A stretch of 64,000 nt of DNA, taken from positions 1 to 64,000 of the forward strand of contig UBWZ01000005.1 of the NCBI GenBank assembly GCA_900469345.1. The letters are read 5' to 3'. The notes beneath the pieces are model-generated. The model was not told where the DNA came from. It made no database searches and worked only from the letters and a program-made list of their open reading frames with translations. The DNA is from Hyphomicrobiales bacterium (GTDB lineage Bacteria; Pseudomonadota; Alphaproteobacteria; Rhizobiales; Rhizobiaceae). How positions within the stretch are numbered: the first letter of the stretch is position 1; the number at the start of each line of letters is the position of its first letter. Below, piece by piece: positions 54,471 to 62,741 of this stretch. A program made the position numbers and the translations under genes.

Positions 54471-55925
54471 TCAGCCGATCATGGAGATCATGTCGCCGAA
54501 AAGGAAGAGTTGCGGGTCGGCAGCATCGCTGCTGACACCATCGGAGATCAGGGCGTGCATGATGAGGTCCGTCTGCGCCAGGGTGAGCGCATGACTTCCG
54601 GGAGATATGAGCCCGGTATTGGCGCGAAAAAACTCATCGAGAACCAGGGTCGATCCCTTTTCGCCGGCACTGGAGAAGCGGATTTCCAGGTCGTCCGCAT
54701 CGCACGAGGCGACCCGCATCGAGATGCACCATCGGCTGGCATCGCCGTCGAGGGCGATGCGATCGCCATCCTTGACGGAGAAATCCAGCACCGTATCCTT
54801 GTCGAACCTGCCGGTGACGAGATAGGTGTCCGCTCCGGTTCCGCCGACATAGGTGTCGTCGCCACCGTCGCCGCAGCCCTGCGCCCCGAGGCGGAAGACA
54901 TCGCATCCAGCATCGCCGAAGAGGCGGTCCGAGCCGACGCCGCCCGCAAGCAGATCCTCGCCGGCGCCCCCGTGCAAGATGTCGCAGCCACGGCCTCCGT
55001 AGAGCAGGTCCCTGCCCTCTCCGCCGTCGAGGTCATCGGAATCCGAGCCCCCGAACAGCCAGTCGTCGCCATCGCCGCCATGCAACACGTCCCGGCCGTT
55101 GCCGCCCAGCAGCGTGTCGTCGCCGAGGCCGCCGTCCAGACTGTCATGGCCGCTATTGCCAAAAATCCAGTCATTGCCCTCGCGGCCGCAGACGTCGTCA
55201 TTGCCGCTTCCGGCCGAGATCAGATCCATGCCAGCAGTGCCGGCAAGATGGTCGGCCTTCGAGCTGCCACAGGTGACGGAATAGCTGATCGTGCTGTCGA
55301 TCGCGGCGGTGGCGGAGACGGTCGTGGACGACAGTGTATTCTCCACGGTCAGGGCATCGGCAGCCACGTCGACATAGCTGTTGGGCCCTGCCGCCAGAAG
55401 ATCCACCTGGAAGCTCGCGACATTGCCGCTGATCGAGCTATGGTTGTCGGTCGTCAGGGTCGAAGACGAGGAGACGAAGCTATCACTGCACATCGCCTTC
55501 CAATCGAACTTGAGATCGATGCCCGCAAAATCGGTCGTGACGGCGTGATAGGATCCATCCGGCGACGCCGCTTCCTGCTGTGCCGCGACGGCGACGTCTG
55601 CCCCGGCCAGACCAACCTGCGCATAGGCGTCCGCATAGCCAAGGCCGCCGACTGCGCTTGCGACCGCGGTCACGCTTCCGGACACGAAGGAGGCAAGTCC
55701 CCGGTCGAAGATGTGGACGTTGGCGGCGACCGAAGCAAAGGTATCCTGGCCGTAGGCGTCCGCGCCCGCCGAGATGGTGACGGCGAGCTCAGACGAGGTC
55801 ATCACGCTCGTGGTAACCGGTACGCGCGGATCCGGCCGTCCGCATTCGTCGGAGGAGTGATCGGGCAGAGCGCCGGACGGCACTTGATACCCGAAAGGAT
55901 GATCAGGCGATTGAGAGTAGCTCAT
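54471..55925 (-). CDS. RTX protein with two copies of the shared module
   Basis: A 484-residue secreted-type protein. ATG 55925 (MSYSQSPDHPFG) has GGAGG 7 bases upstream. The frame is open to 55967. Residues 44-90 (SSELAVTISAGADAYGQDTF...) and 163-210 (GNVASFQVDLLAAGPNSYV...) are two copies of the module found in the two downstream genes. They are followed by a block of RTX nonapeptides (about 225-360, GGLGDDTLLGGNGRDVLHGG) and a C-terminal domain with FDKDTVLDFSVKDGDRIALD, the usual cap of RTX blocks. It ends FLFGDMISMIG. The RTX block ties the module family to Ca2+-dependent type I secretion. Confidence 0.8.
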   Translation of the reverse strand: MSYSQSPDHPFGYQVPSGALPDHSSDECGRPDPRVPVTTSVMTSSELAVTISAGADAYGQDTFASVAANVHIFDRGLASFVSGSVTAVASAVGGLGYADAYAQVGLAGADVAVAAQQEAASPDGSYHAVTTDFAGIDLKFDWKAMCSDSFVSSSSTLTTDNHSSISGNVASFQVDLLAAGPNSYVDVAADALTVENTLSSTTVSATAAIDSTISYSVTCGSSKADHLAGTAGMDLISAGSGNDDVCGREGNDWIFGNSGHDSLDGGLGDDTLLGGNGRDVLHGGDGDDWLFGGSDSDDLDGGEGRDLLYGGRGCDILHGGAGEDLLAGGVGSDRLFGDAGCDVFRLGAQGCGDGGDDTYVGGTGADTYLVTGRFDKDTVLDFSVKDGDRIALDGDASRWCISMRVASCDADDLEIRFSSAGEKGSTLVLDEFFRANTGLISPGSHALTLAQTDLIMHALISDGVSSDAADPQLFLFGDMISMIG

Positions 55926-56113
55926 GGTGTACCTCCAGCTCACCGAACGGTACATCCGCATGAGCATGAAATCATGCGCCCGAATTGATATCAGCCGAAG
56001 GGTGGAGGGGAGCAGGCAAATCTAACCCGTTCGAGCGAGCAGACACCCGTAGGAGGCGTCCCGGAGTTTGACCCGGATCCGCAAGCGCTTGCGGCTGACA
56101 CATACGCTCGTCG

Positions 56114-56692
56114 TCAAGCCGCCTTCTGCCGCATCCGGCCGACCGTCAACCAGATTGCCGAGACGAGAAAATAGAAGGCGCCGAAACCAGCATAGCCGGC
56201 CACGTTGGCAATGGACGGCTCAACCGGCTTCAGCGCTTGTGCGGTGAAAAATGCGCCGGCAAGGGCCGACTGGCCGCCACTCAGGACCATGGCCCATTGC
56301 CCGCCCCTTGTCGTCCAGCGCCGAACTGCCGTGCCAAGCTGCGAGAGGCCGGAAAAGATTGCCCACAGCCCAAAGGCGCCAAGCACCCAGTTCATGCCGA
56401 TCGTGAGCGCTATGACGACGACCACGGTCATCACGGAACTGATGCCAATGTTGATTGCCTGACTGCGGTTTTGGGCCAGGCCGCCGTTTCTTATGGCATC
56501 GACGTAGTTGGCCGCCGCATCCCAGGCGGGGTAGACCACCAGCAAAGCAGCCGCGACGGGAAACGACTGGCGGCCGGCCGTCAAAGCTACGACGACCCAG
56601 AGGATCGAAAATACCGCGCGGGAAAAATAGTAGTGCTTGAGCCAGTCAGCCCCGCCGTCGCCGGCAATGTGCGTCTCGACGTTTGTCATCAT
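56114..56692 (-). CDS. DUF308/HdeD-like inner-membrane protein
   Basis: A 192-residue membrane protein with about six hydrophobic segments (AVFSILWVVVALTAG, VAAALLVVYPAWDAAANYV, IGISSVMTVVVVIALTIGMN, WVLGAFGLWAIFSGL, and two more). The spacing and the WVLGAFGLWAIFSGLSQLGT stretch resemble DUF308/HdeD-type proteins, which are linked to acid or general stress in other bacteria. Start ATG 56692 or the adjacent 56689. It is separate from the secretion genes by 188 non-coding bases. Confidence 0.65.
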   Translation of the reverse strand: MMTNVETHIAGDGGADWLKHYYFSRAVFSILWVVVALTAGRQSFPVAAALLVVYPAWDAAANYVDAIRNGGLAQNRSQAINIGISSVMTVVVVIALTIGMNWVLGAFGLWAIFSGLSQLGTAVRRWTTRGGQWAMVLSGGQSALAGAFFTAQALKPVEPSIANVAGYAGFGAFYFLVSAIWLTVGRMRQKAA

Positions 56693-56745
56693 GGGTCCCC
56701 ATTCGTTTGGCTTCGTCGTTCAACCGTTTCGAGGATCGGCGTCGA

Positions 56746-57057
56746 TCACACGTAGGCGACGTGCTCGCCATCGGGTGGCTCGTCCTCGTCGTTGCCGTGC
56801 CCTATCCGATCGCTTTCGCCCGACAGTTTTCCGGGAGATGTCTGCGGAGCCTCCTCCTGCTCACCTGCGTCGGCGCCTCCAGACAGGAGCGAGCGTGTGA
56901 ACTGCTCTTCCAGGCCGGCATTGATCTCGGACTGCCTTTTCGCGACCCATCGGCCCTCGGGATCCGTGAAGATCGAATTTGTTTGGCCGACATCGACCGG
57001 GGCCGATGGAGATGTCGCCGAGATGGGCTCCACCTTGCCAATCTTTCGTCTGCTCAT
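56746..57057 (-). CDS. small hydrophilic protein
   Basis: A 103-residue acidic, probably partly disordered protein (MSRRKIGKVEPISATSPSAP...), with a possible ordered centre (TNSIFTDPEGRWVAKRQSEI then NAGLEEQFTRSLL). GGAG lies about 8 bases before ATG 57057. Open frames also run on the other strand here, but their composition is less protein-like. No family recognised. Confidence 0.5.
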   Translation of the reverse strand: MSRRKIGKVEPISATSPSAPVDVGQTNSIFTDPEGRWVAKRQSEINAGLEEQFTRSLLSGGADAGEQEEAPQTSPGKLSGESDRIGHGNDEDEPPDGEHVAYV

Positions 57058-57214
57058 CGCACCTGCTCCATTGGTTTCCTGTTCTGGTCGTGCCGCCGTC
57101 CGACTGGGTTCGCCTCAGATCCCGGCGCCGCAGTCGTAACCACGATCTTCCCAATAACCTCAGTCTGATGTCGCTGGCCGGTCGGCTTGGTGACCGACCA
57201 GCGACGGCCGGGCC

Positions 57215-57844
57215 TTACATCGGGGGAACGACGCCATTCTTTCCGACGACCACCTGATGGGCGATCGTACCGGTTGCGGCCTTCTCGGCCGAGATAAACA
57301 CAACGGCGCCGGCAACCAGGTCATCCTTTGTCGCCGGAGCGATGGTGACGACCGGCGTCCCGTCCGGAATGGCGATCTTCTTTTCCTTGCCATGGTAGGA
57401 CACGGTGACCGTGCGGCCATCGACGCCCTTGACCGCATCTGCCACGGTTGCGTTGGTCATGCTGCTATCGGGCTTGAGATCCCAGCCGTAGCTGCCCTCG
57501 CCGGTGCCTTTCATGGCCGGCGGGAAGATGAGAACCTCCAGTGCGCCGTCGCCGCCACCCTGCTTCGGCAGAGATGCGATGCCGACGAAGTCGCCTGGCT
57601 TGATGTCGGTGACGCTGGCGTTTGCGACACTTGCAACTTTCCAGCCGTCGGCAAGGGCGACGTCGACGGTCTCTCCCTCCCGCGTCTTTACCTTCAGGGT
57701 GGATCCGGCGAAGTTGACGATGCTGCCGCGCACATGGATCTGGGCGGCCTTGTTGTCTTCGGCGTGGGCGGGTGTCGCGAGGGTTGCACCGGAAACGAGA
57801 CCGGACAGTCCAAGAGCCATAGCTGGAATAAGGTGTTTCATCAT
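57215..57844 (-). CDS. exported DUF5666-like protein
   Basis: A 209-residue periplasmic protein with a signal peptide (LIPAMALGLSGLVSGATLATPAHA). Repeated small beta-barrel motifs of the DUF5666/OB type are visible: VRGSIVNFAGSTLKVKTREG, ASVTDIKPGDFVGIAS and VDGRTVTVSYHGKEKKIAIP. Homologues are sometimes mislabelled metal ABC transporter permeases, which the sequence does not support. It lies 71 bases downstream of the TetR gene on the same strand, with a TetR-type operator-like site (57854-57869) directly in front, so it is probably a target of that regulator. Confidence 0.75.
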   Translation of the reverse strand: MMKHLIPAMALGLSGLVSGATLATPAHAEDNKAAQIHVRGSIVNFAGSTLKVKTREGETVDVALADGWKVASVANASVTDIKPGDFVGIASLPKQGGGDGALEVLIFPPAMKGTGEGSYGWDLKPDSSMTNATVADAVKGVDGRTVTVSYHGKEKKIAIPDGTPVVTIAPATKDDLVAGAVVFISAEKAATGTIAHQVVVGKNGVVPPM

Positions 57845-57853
57845 TTCATTCGT

Positions 57854-57869
57854 CCTACTAGTTGGTAGT
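57854..57869. promoter_or_regulatory. TetR operator-like site 1
   Basis: CCTACTAGTTGGTAG (57854-57868) has CCTAC and GTAG arms around 6 bases. It lies 10 bases upstream of the DUF5666-like gene and matches two further sites at 58515 and 58578. Confidence 0.55.
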
Positions 57870-57915
57870 TAAGCTGACGACGTAATACCTGACGCGATCG
57901 CGGTCGCGAGCAGGA

Positions 57916-58506
57916 TTAGTGAGCGACGATGGGCGACAACCGGCTCAGCGTCGGAGCCACAATGGTCGAGAACAGAGTTGGGTTGCCATAGGCGCGTGCG
58001 GAAAGCATTGCCCCGTAGACAGTCGCCAGAAAAGCGTCGGCCTCGATGTCCGGGGCACTGGAAAGGGTGATTGTCTTTTCCATGGCGCCGCGCTCCATGA
58101 CCGAGGTCAGCCACGACGAGATGAAGCGGAAGAATGCCGTGACCTCGGTCGCGACCTCTGGCGGCAGCGACGGCAGCTCGCCGGCGAGCAGGGCGCAGAC
58201 GCAAAAGGGCTTGCTCGCATCCTCTATGCACTGGGACCAATGACCGGCATAGGCTTTAAGGATATCCAGCGGGTTGGAAACATTCCGCTCCAGCGCCGCC
58301 ACGCCTGCGATGCCGGCTTCACGGTATTGCTGGACGAGCACGCGCACCAGGTCGACCTTGCTGGGGAAATGGTGGTGGATGCTGGCCTTGCGTATACCGA
58401 CGACGTCCGAAATATCAGCATAGCTGAAGCCATTGTAACCGCCGCTGATGAGGAGGTTGCGGGCAGAGGTCAGGATTTCGTCAGAAGTGTTGGAAAGCTT
58501 GCTCAT
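57916..58506 (-). CDS. TetR-family transcriptional regulator
   Basis: A 196-residue repressor. The N-terminal helix-turn-helix (about 10-55) reads ILTSARNLLISGGYNGFSYA, DISDVVGIRKASIHHHFPSK, followed by VDLVRVLVQQY. The C-terminal ligand/dimer domain is of the TetR C-terminal type with Cys-rich KPFCVCALLAGELPSLP, seen in regulators responding to electrophiles or small acids. Three similar operator-like sequences flank the gene: one before its start, one further out, and one between it and the DUF5666-like gene. Autoregulation plus control of that gene and perhaps of the divergent membrane/lipocalin pair is the likely arrangement. Confidence 0.88.
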   Translation of the reverse strand: MSKLSNTSDEILTSARNLLISGGYNGFSYADISDVVGIRKASIHHHFPSKVDLVRVLVQQYREAGIAGVAALERNVSNPLDILKAYAGHWSQCIEDASKPFCVCALLAGELPSLPPEVATEVTAFFRFISSWLTSVMERGAMEKTITLSSAPDIEADAFLATVYGAMLSARAYGNPTLFSTIVAPTLSRLSPIVAH

Positions 58507-58514
58507 GTCAGAAG

Positions 58515-58530
58515 CCTACCTTCTAGTAGG
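58515..58530. promoter_or_regulatory. TetR operator-like site 2
   Basis: CCTACCTTCTAGTAGG is an inverted repeat with 5-base arms CCTAC/GTAGG around 6 bases, 9 bases upstream of the TetR start codon. It has the same arms and spacing as site 1, fitting autoregulation. Confidence 0.6.
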
Positions 58531-58577
58531 CAGACAGTCAAGCGCTGACTTTGCGGCTTGTTGGACCTCTAGGTCGC

Positions 58578-58592
58578 CCGACCAGTTGGTAG
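58578..58592. promoter_or_regulatory. TetR operator-like site 3
   Basis: CCGACCAGTTGGTAG differs from site 1 (CCTACTAGTTGGTAG) at two positions. It lies 48 bases beyond site 2, and could serve cooperative binding or the divergent gene. Confidence 0.5.
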
Positions 58593-58891
58593 AGTTGCAT
58601 ATGTCCAACTTCAGGCGTTCGCGGGGTTTCGACATCCAGCCACACGGCGTGTCTGAACAGCTTCCAAGGCAGAGCCGAGGACGACGACTTCCCATAAGAT
58701 TTTCATTCTTCACGAAACCGAATGCGGGCTCGAACCGTAACTGCTTCATGACGCTGGACGAGAGACCTGATGGAATTGACCTTTCTGGGCATCGTAAAAG
58801 GCAATGGCTTGGTAGGCTTGCCGGCCTCGATACGCATGGCGGCTGTCAGCAACCGGATCGCCTGTCGCCGGCCTGCGCTGGTTCATACGTC

Positions 58892-59431
58892 GTGACGGCC
58901 ACACCGCGCCCACCGCTGGATGCCCGGACCCGGAAGACCGTGACGGTTGCCTGGGTCATCGTCCTGAACAAGCCGTTTTACCCGATCTACGTCTGGTATC
59001 TCGTTGGAAACGGCGTCACGGCGTCCCTTCTGACGCTGGCCTCGACGCCGTTCTTTCTGGCCATACCGGTGCTTGCCACCCGATTTCCACTCGGCGCGCG
59101 GATCGCGCTACCGCTTATCGGCACCGTCGATACGCTCCTGGAAACCAAGCTTTTCGGCCAGGCCTCAGGCACGGAGCTGTTTTTCGCCGCCTGTATGATG
59201 CTTGTCGCGCTTTGTTTTCGCCCAAACGAGAAATGGTTGCAGCGAGGCCTGGCGGTTGTGGTCTTTGCAACTTTCGTCGTTTCTCGCAATTTTGTGGGTT
59301 CCCCACTCCACACGTGGACGGAACCCGACCTGGCCGTCCTTCTCAATCTGAATGCTTTTGCTGTCGCAAGCCTGATGGCCTTCATAGCGCTGCGTTCTGC
59401 GGGGATGGGCAGCGATCCCGATGACCAGTGA
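58892..59431 (+). CDS. inner-membrane protein of unknown function
   Basis: A 179-residue protein with five or six membrane segments (VAWVIVLNKPFYPIYVWYLV, LLTLASTPFFLAIPVLA, LFFAACMMLVALCF, LAVVVFATFVVS, LNAFAVASLMAFIAL). The layout recalls N-terminal membrane sensor domains of adenylate cyclases or kinases, but no output domain follows. The frame is open far upstream. GTG 58892 (VTATPRPPLDAR) is chosen because protein-like composition begins there. ATG 58749 is an alternative. It lies 16 bases before the lipocalin gene, suggesting joint transcription. Confidence 0.6.
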   Translation: MTATPRPPLDARTRKTVTVAWVIVLNKPFYPIYVWYLVGNGVTASLLTLASTPFFLAIPVLATRFPLGARIALPLIGTVDTLLETKLFGQASGTELFFAACMMLVALCFRPNEKWLQRGLAVVVFATFVVSRNFVGSPLHTWTEPDLAVLLNLNAFAVASLMAFIALRSAGMGSDPDDQ

Positions 59432-59447
59432 CCAATAGGAGGAGATA

Positions 59448-59981
59448 ATGAAAACGTTTCACACCATGGTACGCAGGGGCATGCTCCTCGTCGGACTTCT
59501 GCTTGGCGGGGCGGTGACCGCATCTGCCGAGCCAAACGTCGTCAAAGTCGGGCCGGACCATTATACCGGCACGTGGCTGGAAATCGGCCGAACGCCGATG
59601 TTCCTGACCGACGGCTGCGTCGCAGGCTACTCGACATACCGCAAAGGCAAGACCCCGAGCGACGTACTCGTCGAAGATGGTTGTCGCGTCGATACGCCCA
59701 AAGGCCGCCTGAAAACGATCAACGGCACGGGCAAGATCCAGGACTTCGGATCCACGAATGCAAAAATGCGCGTTCGCTATCCGCTGCTGATCACCTTCAA
59801 TTACTGGGTTCTCTACAAAGCCCCGGACAAGTCTTGGTTCATCAGTGCCAACCCATCGATGACCGACCTGTGGATCTACTCGCGAACCGTCCCTTCCAAG
59901 GCAAAGCTCCAGCGCATGGTCAAAAAGGCGAGCGAACTCGGTTATGACGTGCGCAAGCTGGAATTCCCGCCGGCGCGCTGA
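59448..59981 (+). CDS. lipocalin-family exported protein
   Basis: A 177-residue protein with a cleavable signal peptide (GMLLVGLLLGGAVTASAEP) and the lipocalin start motif YTGTWLEIGRTPMFL (GxW). Further strands read MRVRYPLLITFNYWVLYKAP and KSWFISANPSMTDLWIYSR, as in bacterial Blc-type lipocalins, and a C-terminal helix is present. No lipobox Cys is seen, so it would be soluble in the periplasm rather than an outer-membrane lipoprotein. Bacterial lipocalins bind lipids or hydrophobic ligands and are often stress-induced. GGAGGAGATA gives an excellent ribosome site. Confidence 0.82.
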   Translation: MKTFHTMVRRGMLLVGLLLGGAVTASAEPNVVKVGPDHYTGTWLEIGRTPMFLTDGCVAGYSTYRKGKTPSDVLVEDGCRVDTPKGRLKTINGTGKIQDFGSTNAKMRVRYPLLITFNYWVLYKAPDKSWFISANPSMTDLWIYSRTVPSKAKLQRMVKKASELGYDVRKLEFPPAR

Positions 59982-60080
59982 AGGCATCAACAACAGGCGG
60001 GCCGGCAGAGCCGATCCGCCTTCCAAGCGCTGAAATCAGGCGCCGTTGCTGCGCTCCCTCCGACCTCAGCAACGGTCCTT

Positions 60081-60971
60081 TTACGCCATTTGCGCAAGTA
60101 TCCAATTCCTGAAAAGCTTGACGCGGGTCAATTCGGACTTCGCAACCGAGGTCACGAGGTAGTAGCCGCCGGGGCCTGCGATGCGGGCAGGGAAGGGTGC
60201 AATCAAAGCGCCGCTCCTGATCTCATCCTCGACCAGAAAGCTCGGCAGCAGCGCGACGCCGAGATTTGCGATGACCGCCTGAATGATCATGAAGAAATGT
60301 TCGAGGCTCGGTCCCCAGCGCATATTATCCTGCCTTGCTCCGACCGATCGGAACCAGTGCTCCCAGCTGTGGGGTCGGGTCGAATGCCTGATCAGCGGAT
60401 GGTGCCGAAGCGTTTCATAGGTCGTCAGCGGGTTTGGACCCTGCATGGCCTTCGGACTGCAGACGACGATGATCTCTTCCGACATCAGCGGGTCGATGAT
60501 CGCACCTGGCCAGTTTCCGTGGCCGAAGCGGATGGCAACGTCGATGCGCTCCTTGGTAAAATCCAGCTCGCCATCGCTGGATATAATGTTCAGGGCGATC
60601 TCGGGGTGCTGCTCCTGAAAGGAGGGAAGCCGCGGCAGGAGCCAGCGCGTGCCAAAGGTCGGCAACATCCCGATCGACAAGGTGCCCTTCCCCTGGCTCG
60701 ACGAGATCAGTTCGACCGTGCCCGCTTCGACGAGGTCGAGCGCTTCATGCACCAGCCGACTGTAGAAGCGGCCCTCATCCGTCAGCTCGATGCGGCGGCT
60801 CTGGCGTGTGAAAAGCGGTATCTGGAGATAGTCCTCAAGGCTGCGCACGAGCCGGCTGGCCGCGCTCTGCGTCACATTCAGCTCTTCGGCCGCCCTGGTG
60901 AAACTGTTGTGACGGGCAACGGCCTCGAATGTTCGCAGTGCATTGAGGGAAGGCAACAGGCGGCTTCGCAT
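60081..60971 (-). CDS. LysR-family transcriptional regulator (GcvA-like)
   Basis: A 296-residue LysR-type regulator. The N-terminal winged helix (about 5-65) is LNALRTFEAVARHNSFTRAA, EELNVTQSAASRLVRSLEDY, LQIPLFTRQSRRIELTDEG. The effector domain begins near residue 93 (GTLSIGMLPTFGTRWLLPRL), the GcvA-group form. It is transcribed away from the VOC gene with 121 bases between, the usual LysR layout, so it probably controls the four-gene unit at 61-64 kb in response to one of its metabolites. Confidence 0.9.
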   Translation of the reverse strand: MRSRLLPSLNALRTFEAVARHNSFTRAAEELNVTQSAASRLVRSLEDYLQIPLFTRQSRRIELTDEGRFYSRLVHEALDLVEAGTVELISSSQGKGTLSIGMLPTFGTRWLLPRLPSFQEQHPEIALNIISSDGELDFTKERIDVAIRFGHGNWPGAIIDPLMSEEIIVVCSPKAMQGPNPLTTYETLRHHPLIRHSTRPHSWEHWFRSVGARQDNMRWGPSLEHFFMIIQAVIANLGVALLPSFLVEDEIRSGALIAPFPARIAGPGGYYLVTSVAKSELTRVKLFRNWILAQMA

Positions 60972-61092
60972 CGGTTTGCATTCCCTAGGATCATCATTCG
61001 CAGATTTTTATGCACCTTGAGAGCTTTTGCCAAGCCGATAGTCTGACACCCATCCAAAGCTTTTCAAACCATTCCACATCCGGAACCAGAGC

Positions 61093-61503
61093 ATGATCCC
61101 CTTTCACATGGCCTTCGCGATCGATGACAAGGAAGCGGCCCGGCATTTCTACGGTACGGTGATCGGCTGCAAGATTGGCCGCGAGGCCGAAAACTGGATC
61201 GACTTCGACTTCTTCGGCCACCAGATCTCGGCGCATCTCAATAACGACGCGAAATCCTCGGCGACCTCGAAAGTCGGCAGCGATCTTGTGCCGCTGCATC
61301 ATTTCGGCGCCGTCCTGCCCTGGGAAACCTGGAACGATCTGATTGCCCGCCTGCGCGCGGCGGAATGGCCGTTCATCCTTGAACCTAAACTGCGCTTTGC
61401 CGGCGAACCCGGCGAGCAGGGCACGTTCTTTCTCAAGGATCCGGCCGGCAACGCCCTCGAATTCAAGTCCTTCAAGAACCCAGACGGCTTGTTCGATCAC
61501 TGA
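61093..61503 (+). CDS. VOC-family protein (glyoxalase/dioxygenase superfamily)
   Basis: A 136-residue protein with two beta-alpha-beta-beta-beta units: HMAFAIDDKEAARHFYGTVI at the start and FLKDPAGNALEFKSFKNPD near the end, where His5 and the late Glu are possible metal ligands. The family covers glyoxalases, extradiol dioxygenases and isomerases, so the reaction cannot be named. It is the first gene of the unit divergent from the LysR gene and 41 bases before the metallopeptidase-like gene. Confidence 0.82.
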   Translation: MIPFHMAFAIDDKEAARHFYGTVIGCKIGREAENWIDFDFFGHQISAHLNNDAKSSATSKVGSDLVPLHHFGAVLPWETWNDLIARLRAAEWPFILEPKLRFAGEPGEQGTFFLKDPAGNALEFKSFKNPDGLFDH

Positions 61504-61544
61504 TCGGATGTGTCCACCCGCACAGAAAAACTCCGGGATTGTCC

Positions 61545-62729
61545 ATGAACTCTTTTGAAATCGGCCGCGAACTCACAGCCGTTACCATGGGAATCGATCA
61601 TTTCGAGCGCCGCCAGCCGGCTGAAGGCAGCCTTCTCGGCGGCGACGGGCTGGTGCCAATCTATCTTGGCAACGAGATCGTTCCGGCCCGCCACTATGAA
61701 AACCGCGAGGCAATCCGCGACGATCTCGCCAAGCTCGACGATGCCGTCGCAGCCCTTGGCGCGGGGCCGCGCAAGGTCTTTCTTCAAGGCATGCTGAAAT
61801 CTGTCCGCGTCGCCGTCCGGATGCTTTCGGGCGCCAGCCCCTCTTTCGAGGAGAAGGTGGCGGATCTTGTCGGCGCGCCGACCGGCCGTGAGGATCCGGC
61901 GCTGATCGAAGATGCCCGCGCAAAGGTCGATGCGCTGCTGGTCAGGGCCGGTTTCACCACCGGCTCGCTTGGCCAGCGCGTGGACGCCTGGGAGAAGGCG
62001 CGGTCGATACCATCGGACAAGGTCGAGACTATCTTTCGCGAACTGATGGCGGACGCCAAGGCACGCACGGACCGGATGATCTTCGATACCGGCGACTACG
62101 ATATGGTGCTCAATCCCGTTCGCGGCATGATGTACACGGCCCGCTGCAGCTTCAACGAAGGCAAGATGGATCTCAATTTCGACCTGAGTTTCACGCGCGC
62201 AGCGCTGAAACATCTGGTCTGCCACGAGGTCTATCCCGGCCATTCGACGCAACTGCTCTACACCAAGGCGGAAGTCGAGGCCGGCAACGCACCGGCAGAC
62301 GCTCTCCTCATCACCACGGATGCGATCACCGGCTGCGTGCAGGAAGGCATCGGCGATCAGGGCGCCCATCTCATCGATTTCATCGAAGACGACGATGACC
62401 AGATCCATCTGGAACTACGCCGCGTGCGCAGCGCCGCCCAGACGAGCGCCGCCTGGATGCTGATGGTCGAGGGCGTGCATGCCTCCGAGGTCGCTAACTA
62501 TCTGCGAGAAACGGCGATGGGACAGGAGGCCTGGGTGCAGGGACGGCTGCGGATGGCGGCGCATCCTTTCCGCGGTCCTTTCATCTCGTCCTATTGGGCC
62601 GGCAATGAAAGCGTGCGGCGGGTGCGCGAGCGCGTCACGCCCGAGCAATGGCCGAGCTTCCTCACGACCCTCCTCGGTCGCGCCAACAGCCCGGCGAGCC
62701 TCGAGATGTTCCCTGTTGTCGCAGAGTAA
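61545..62729 (+). CDS. uncharacterised protein with HExxxGH metallopeptidase-like motif
   Basis: A 394-residue cytoplasmic protein without signal peptide. LVCHEVYPGHSTQ (His227) resembles the zinc motif HExxPGH of DUF885-type peptidases, and EGIGDQGAHLIDF and VEGVHASEVANYL supply possible third-ligand acidic residues. The overall length is shorter than most DUF885 proteins. Context with dehydrogenase genes suggests it may act as a hydrolase on a small metabolite rather than on peptides. ATG 61545 is chosen over the in-frame TTG 61539. The gene is 12 bases before the reductase gene. Confidence 0.7.
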   Translation: MNSFEIGRELTAVTMGIDHFERRQPAEGSLLGGDGLVPIYLGNEIVPARHYENREAIRDDLAKLDDAVAALGAGPRKVFLQGMLKSVRVAVRMLSGASPSFEEKVADLVGAPTGREDPALIEDARAKVDALLVRAGFTTGSLGQRVDAWEKARSIPSDKVETIFRELMADAKARTDRMIFDTGDYDMVLNPVRGMMYTARCSFNEGKMDLNFDLSFTRAALKHLVCHEVYPGHSTQLLYTKAEVEAGNAPADALLITTDAITGCVQEGIGDQGAHLIDFIEDDDDQIHLELRRVRSAAQTSAAWMLMVEGVHASEVANYLRETAMGQEAWVQGRLRMAAHPFRGPFISSYWAGNESVRRVRERVTPEQWPSFLTTLLGRANSPASLEMFPVVAE

Positions 62730-62741
62730 GGACCGAGCTGC

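Larger units (their letters stand above)
58507..58891. promoter_or_regulatory. 385-base region between the TetR gene and the membrane protein gene
   Basis: An open frame crosses this stretch in frame with the membrane protein, but its composition (many Arg, Gln, Cys, Pro) is not protein-like. No other gene is supported. It holds two TetR operator-like sites (58515-58530, 58578-58592) and so the divergent promoters. Confidence 0.5.

Noticed and set aside
54288..55988. Plus-strand open frame of about 566 codons opposite the RTX/module protein
   Set aside because: Repeated codons of RTX repeats keep the other strand open. The ribosome site and shared module support the minus-strand gene.
58448..58891. 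Upstream part of the open frame leading into the membrane protein
   Set aside because: It overlaps the TetR start and operator sites, and its composition is not protein-like. The gene is taken to begin at GTG 58892.
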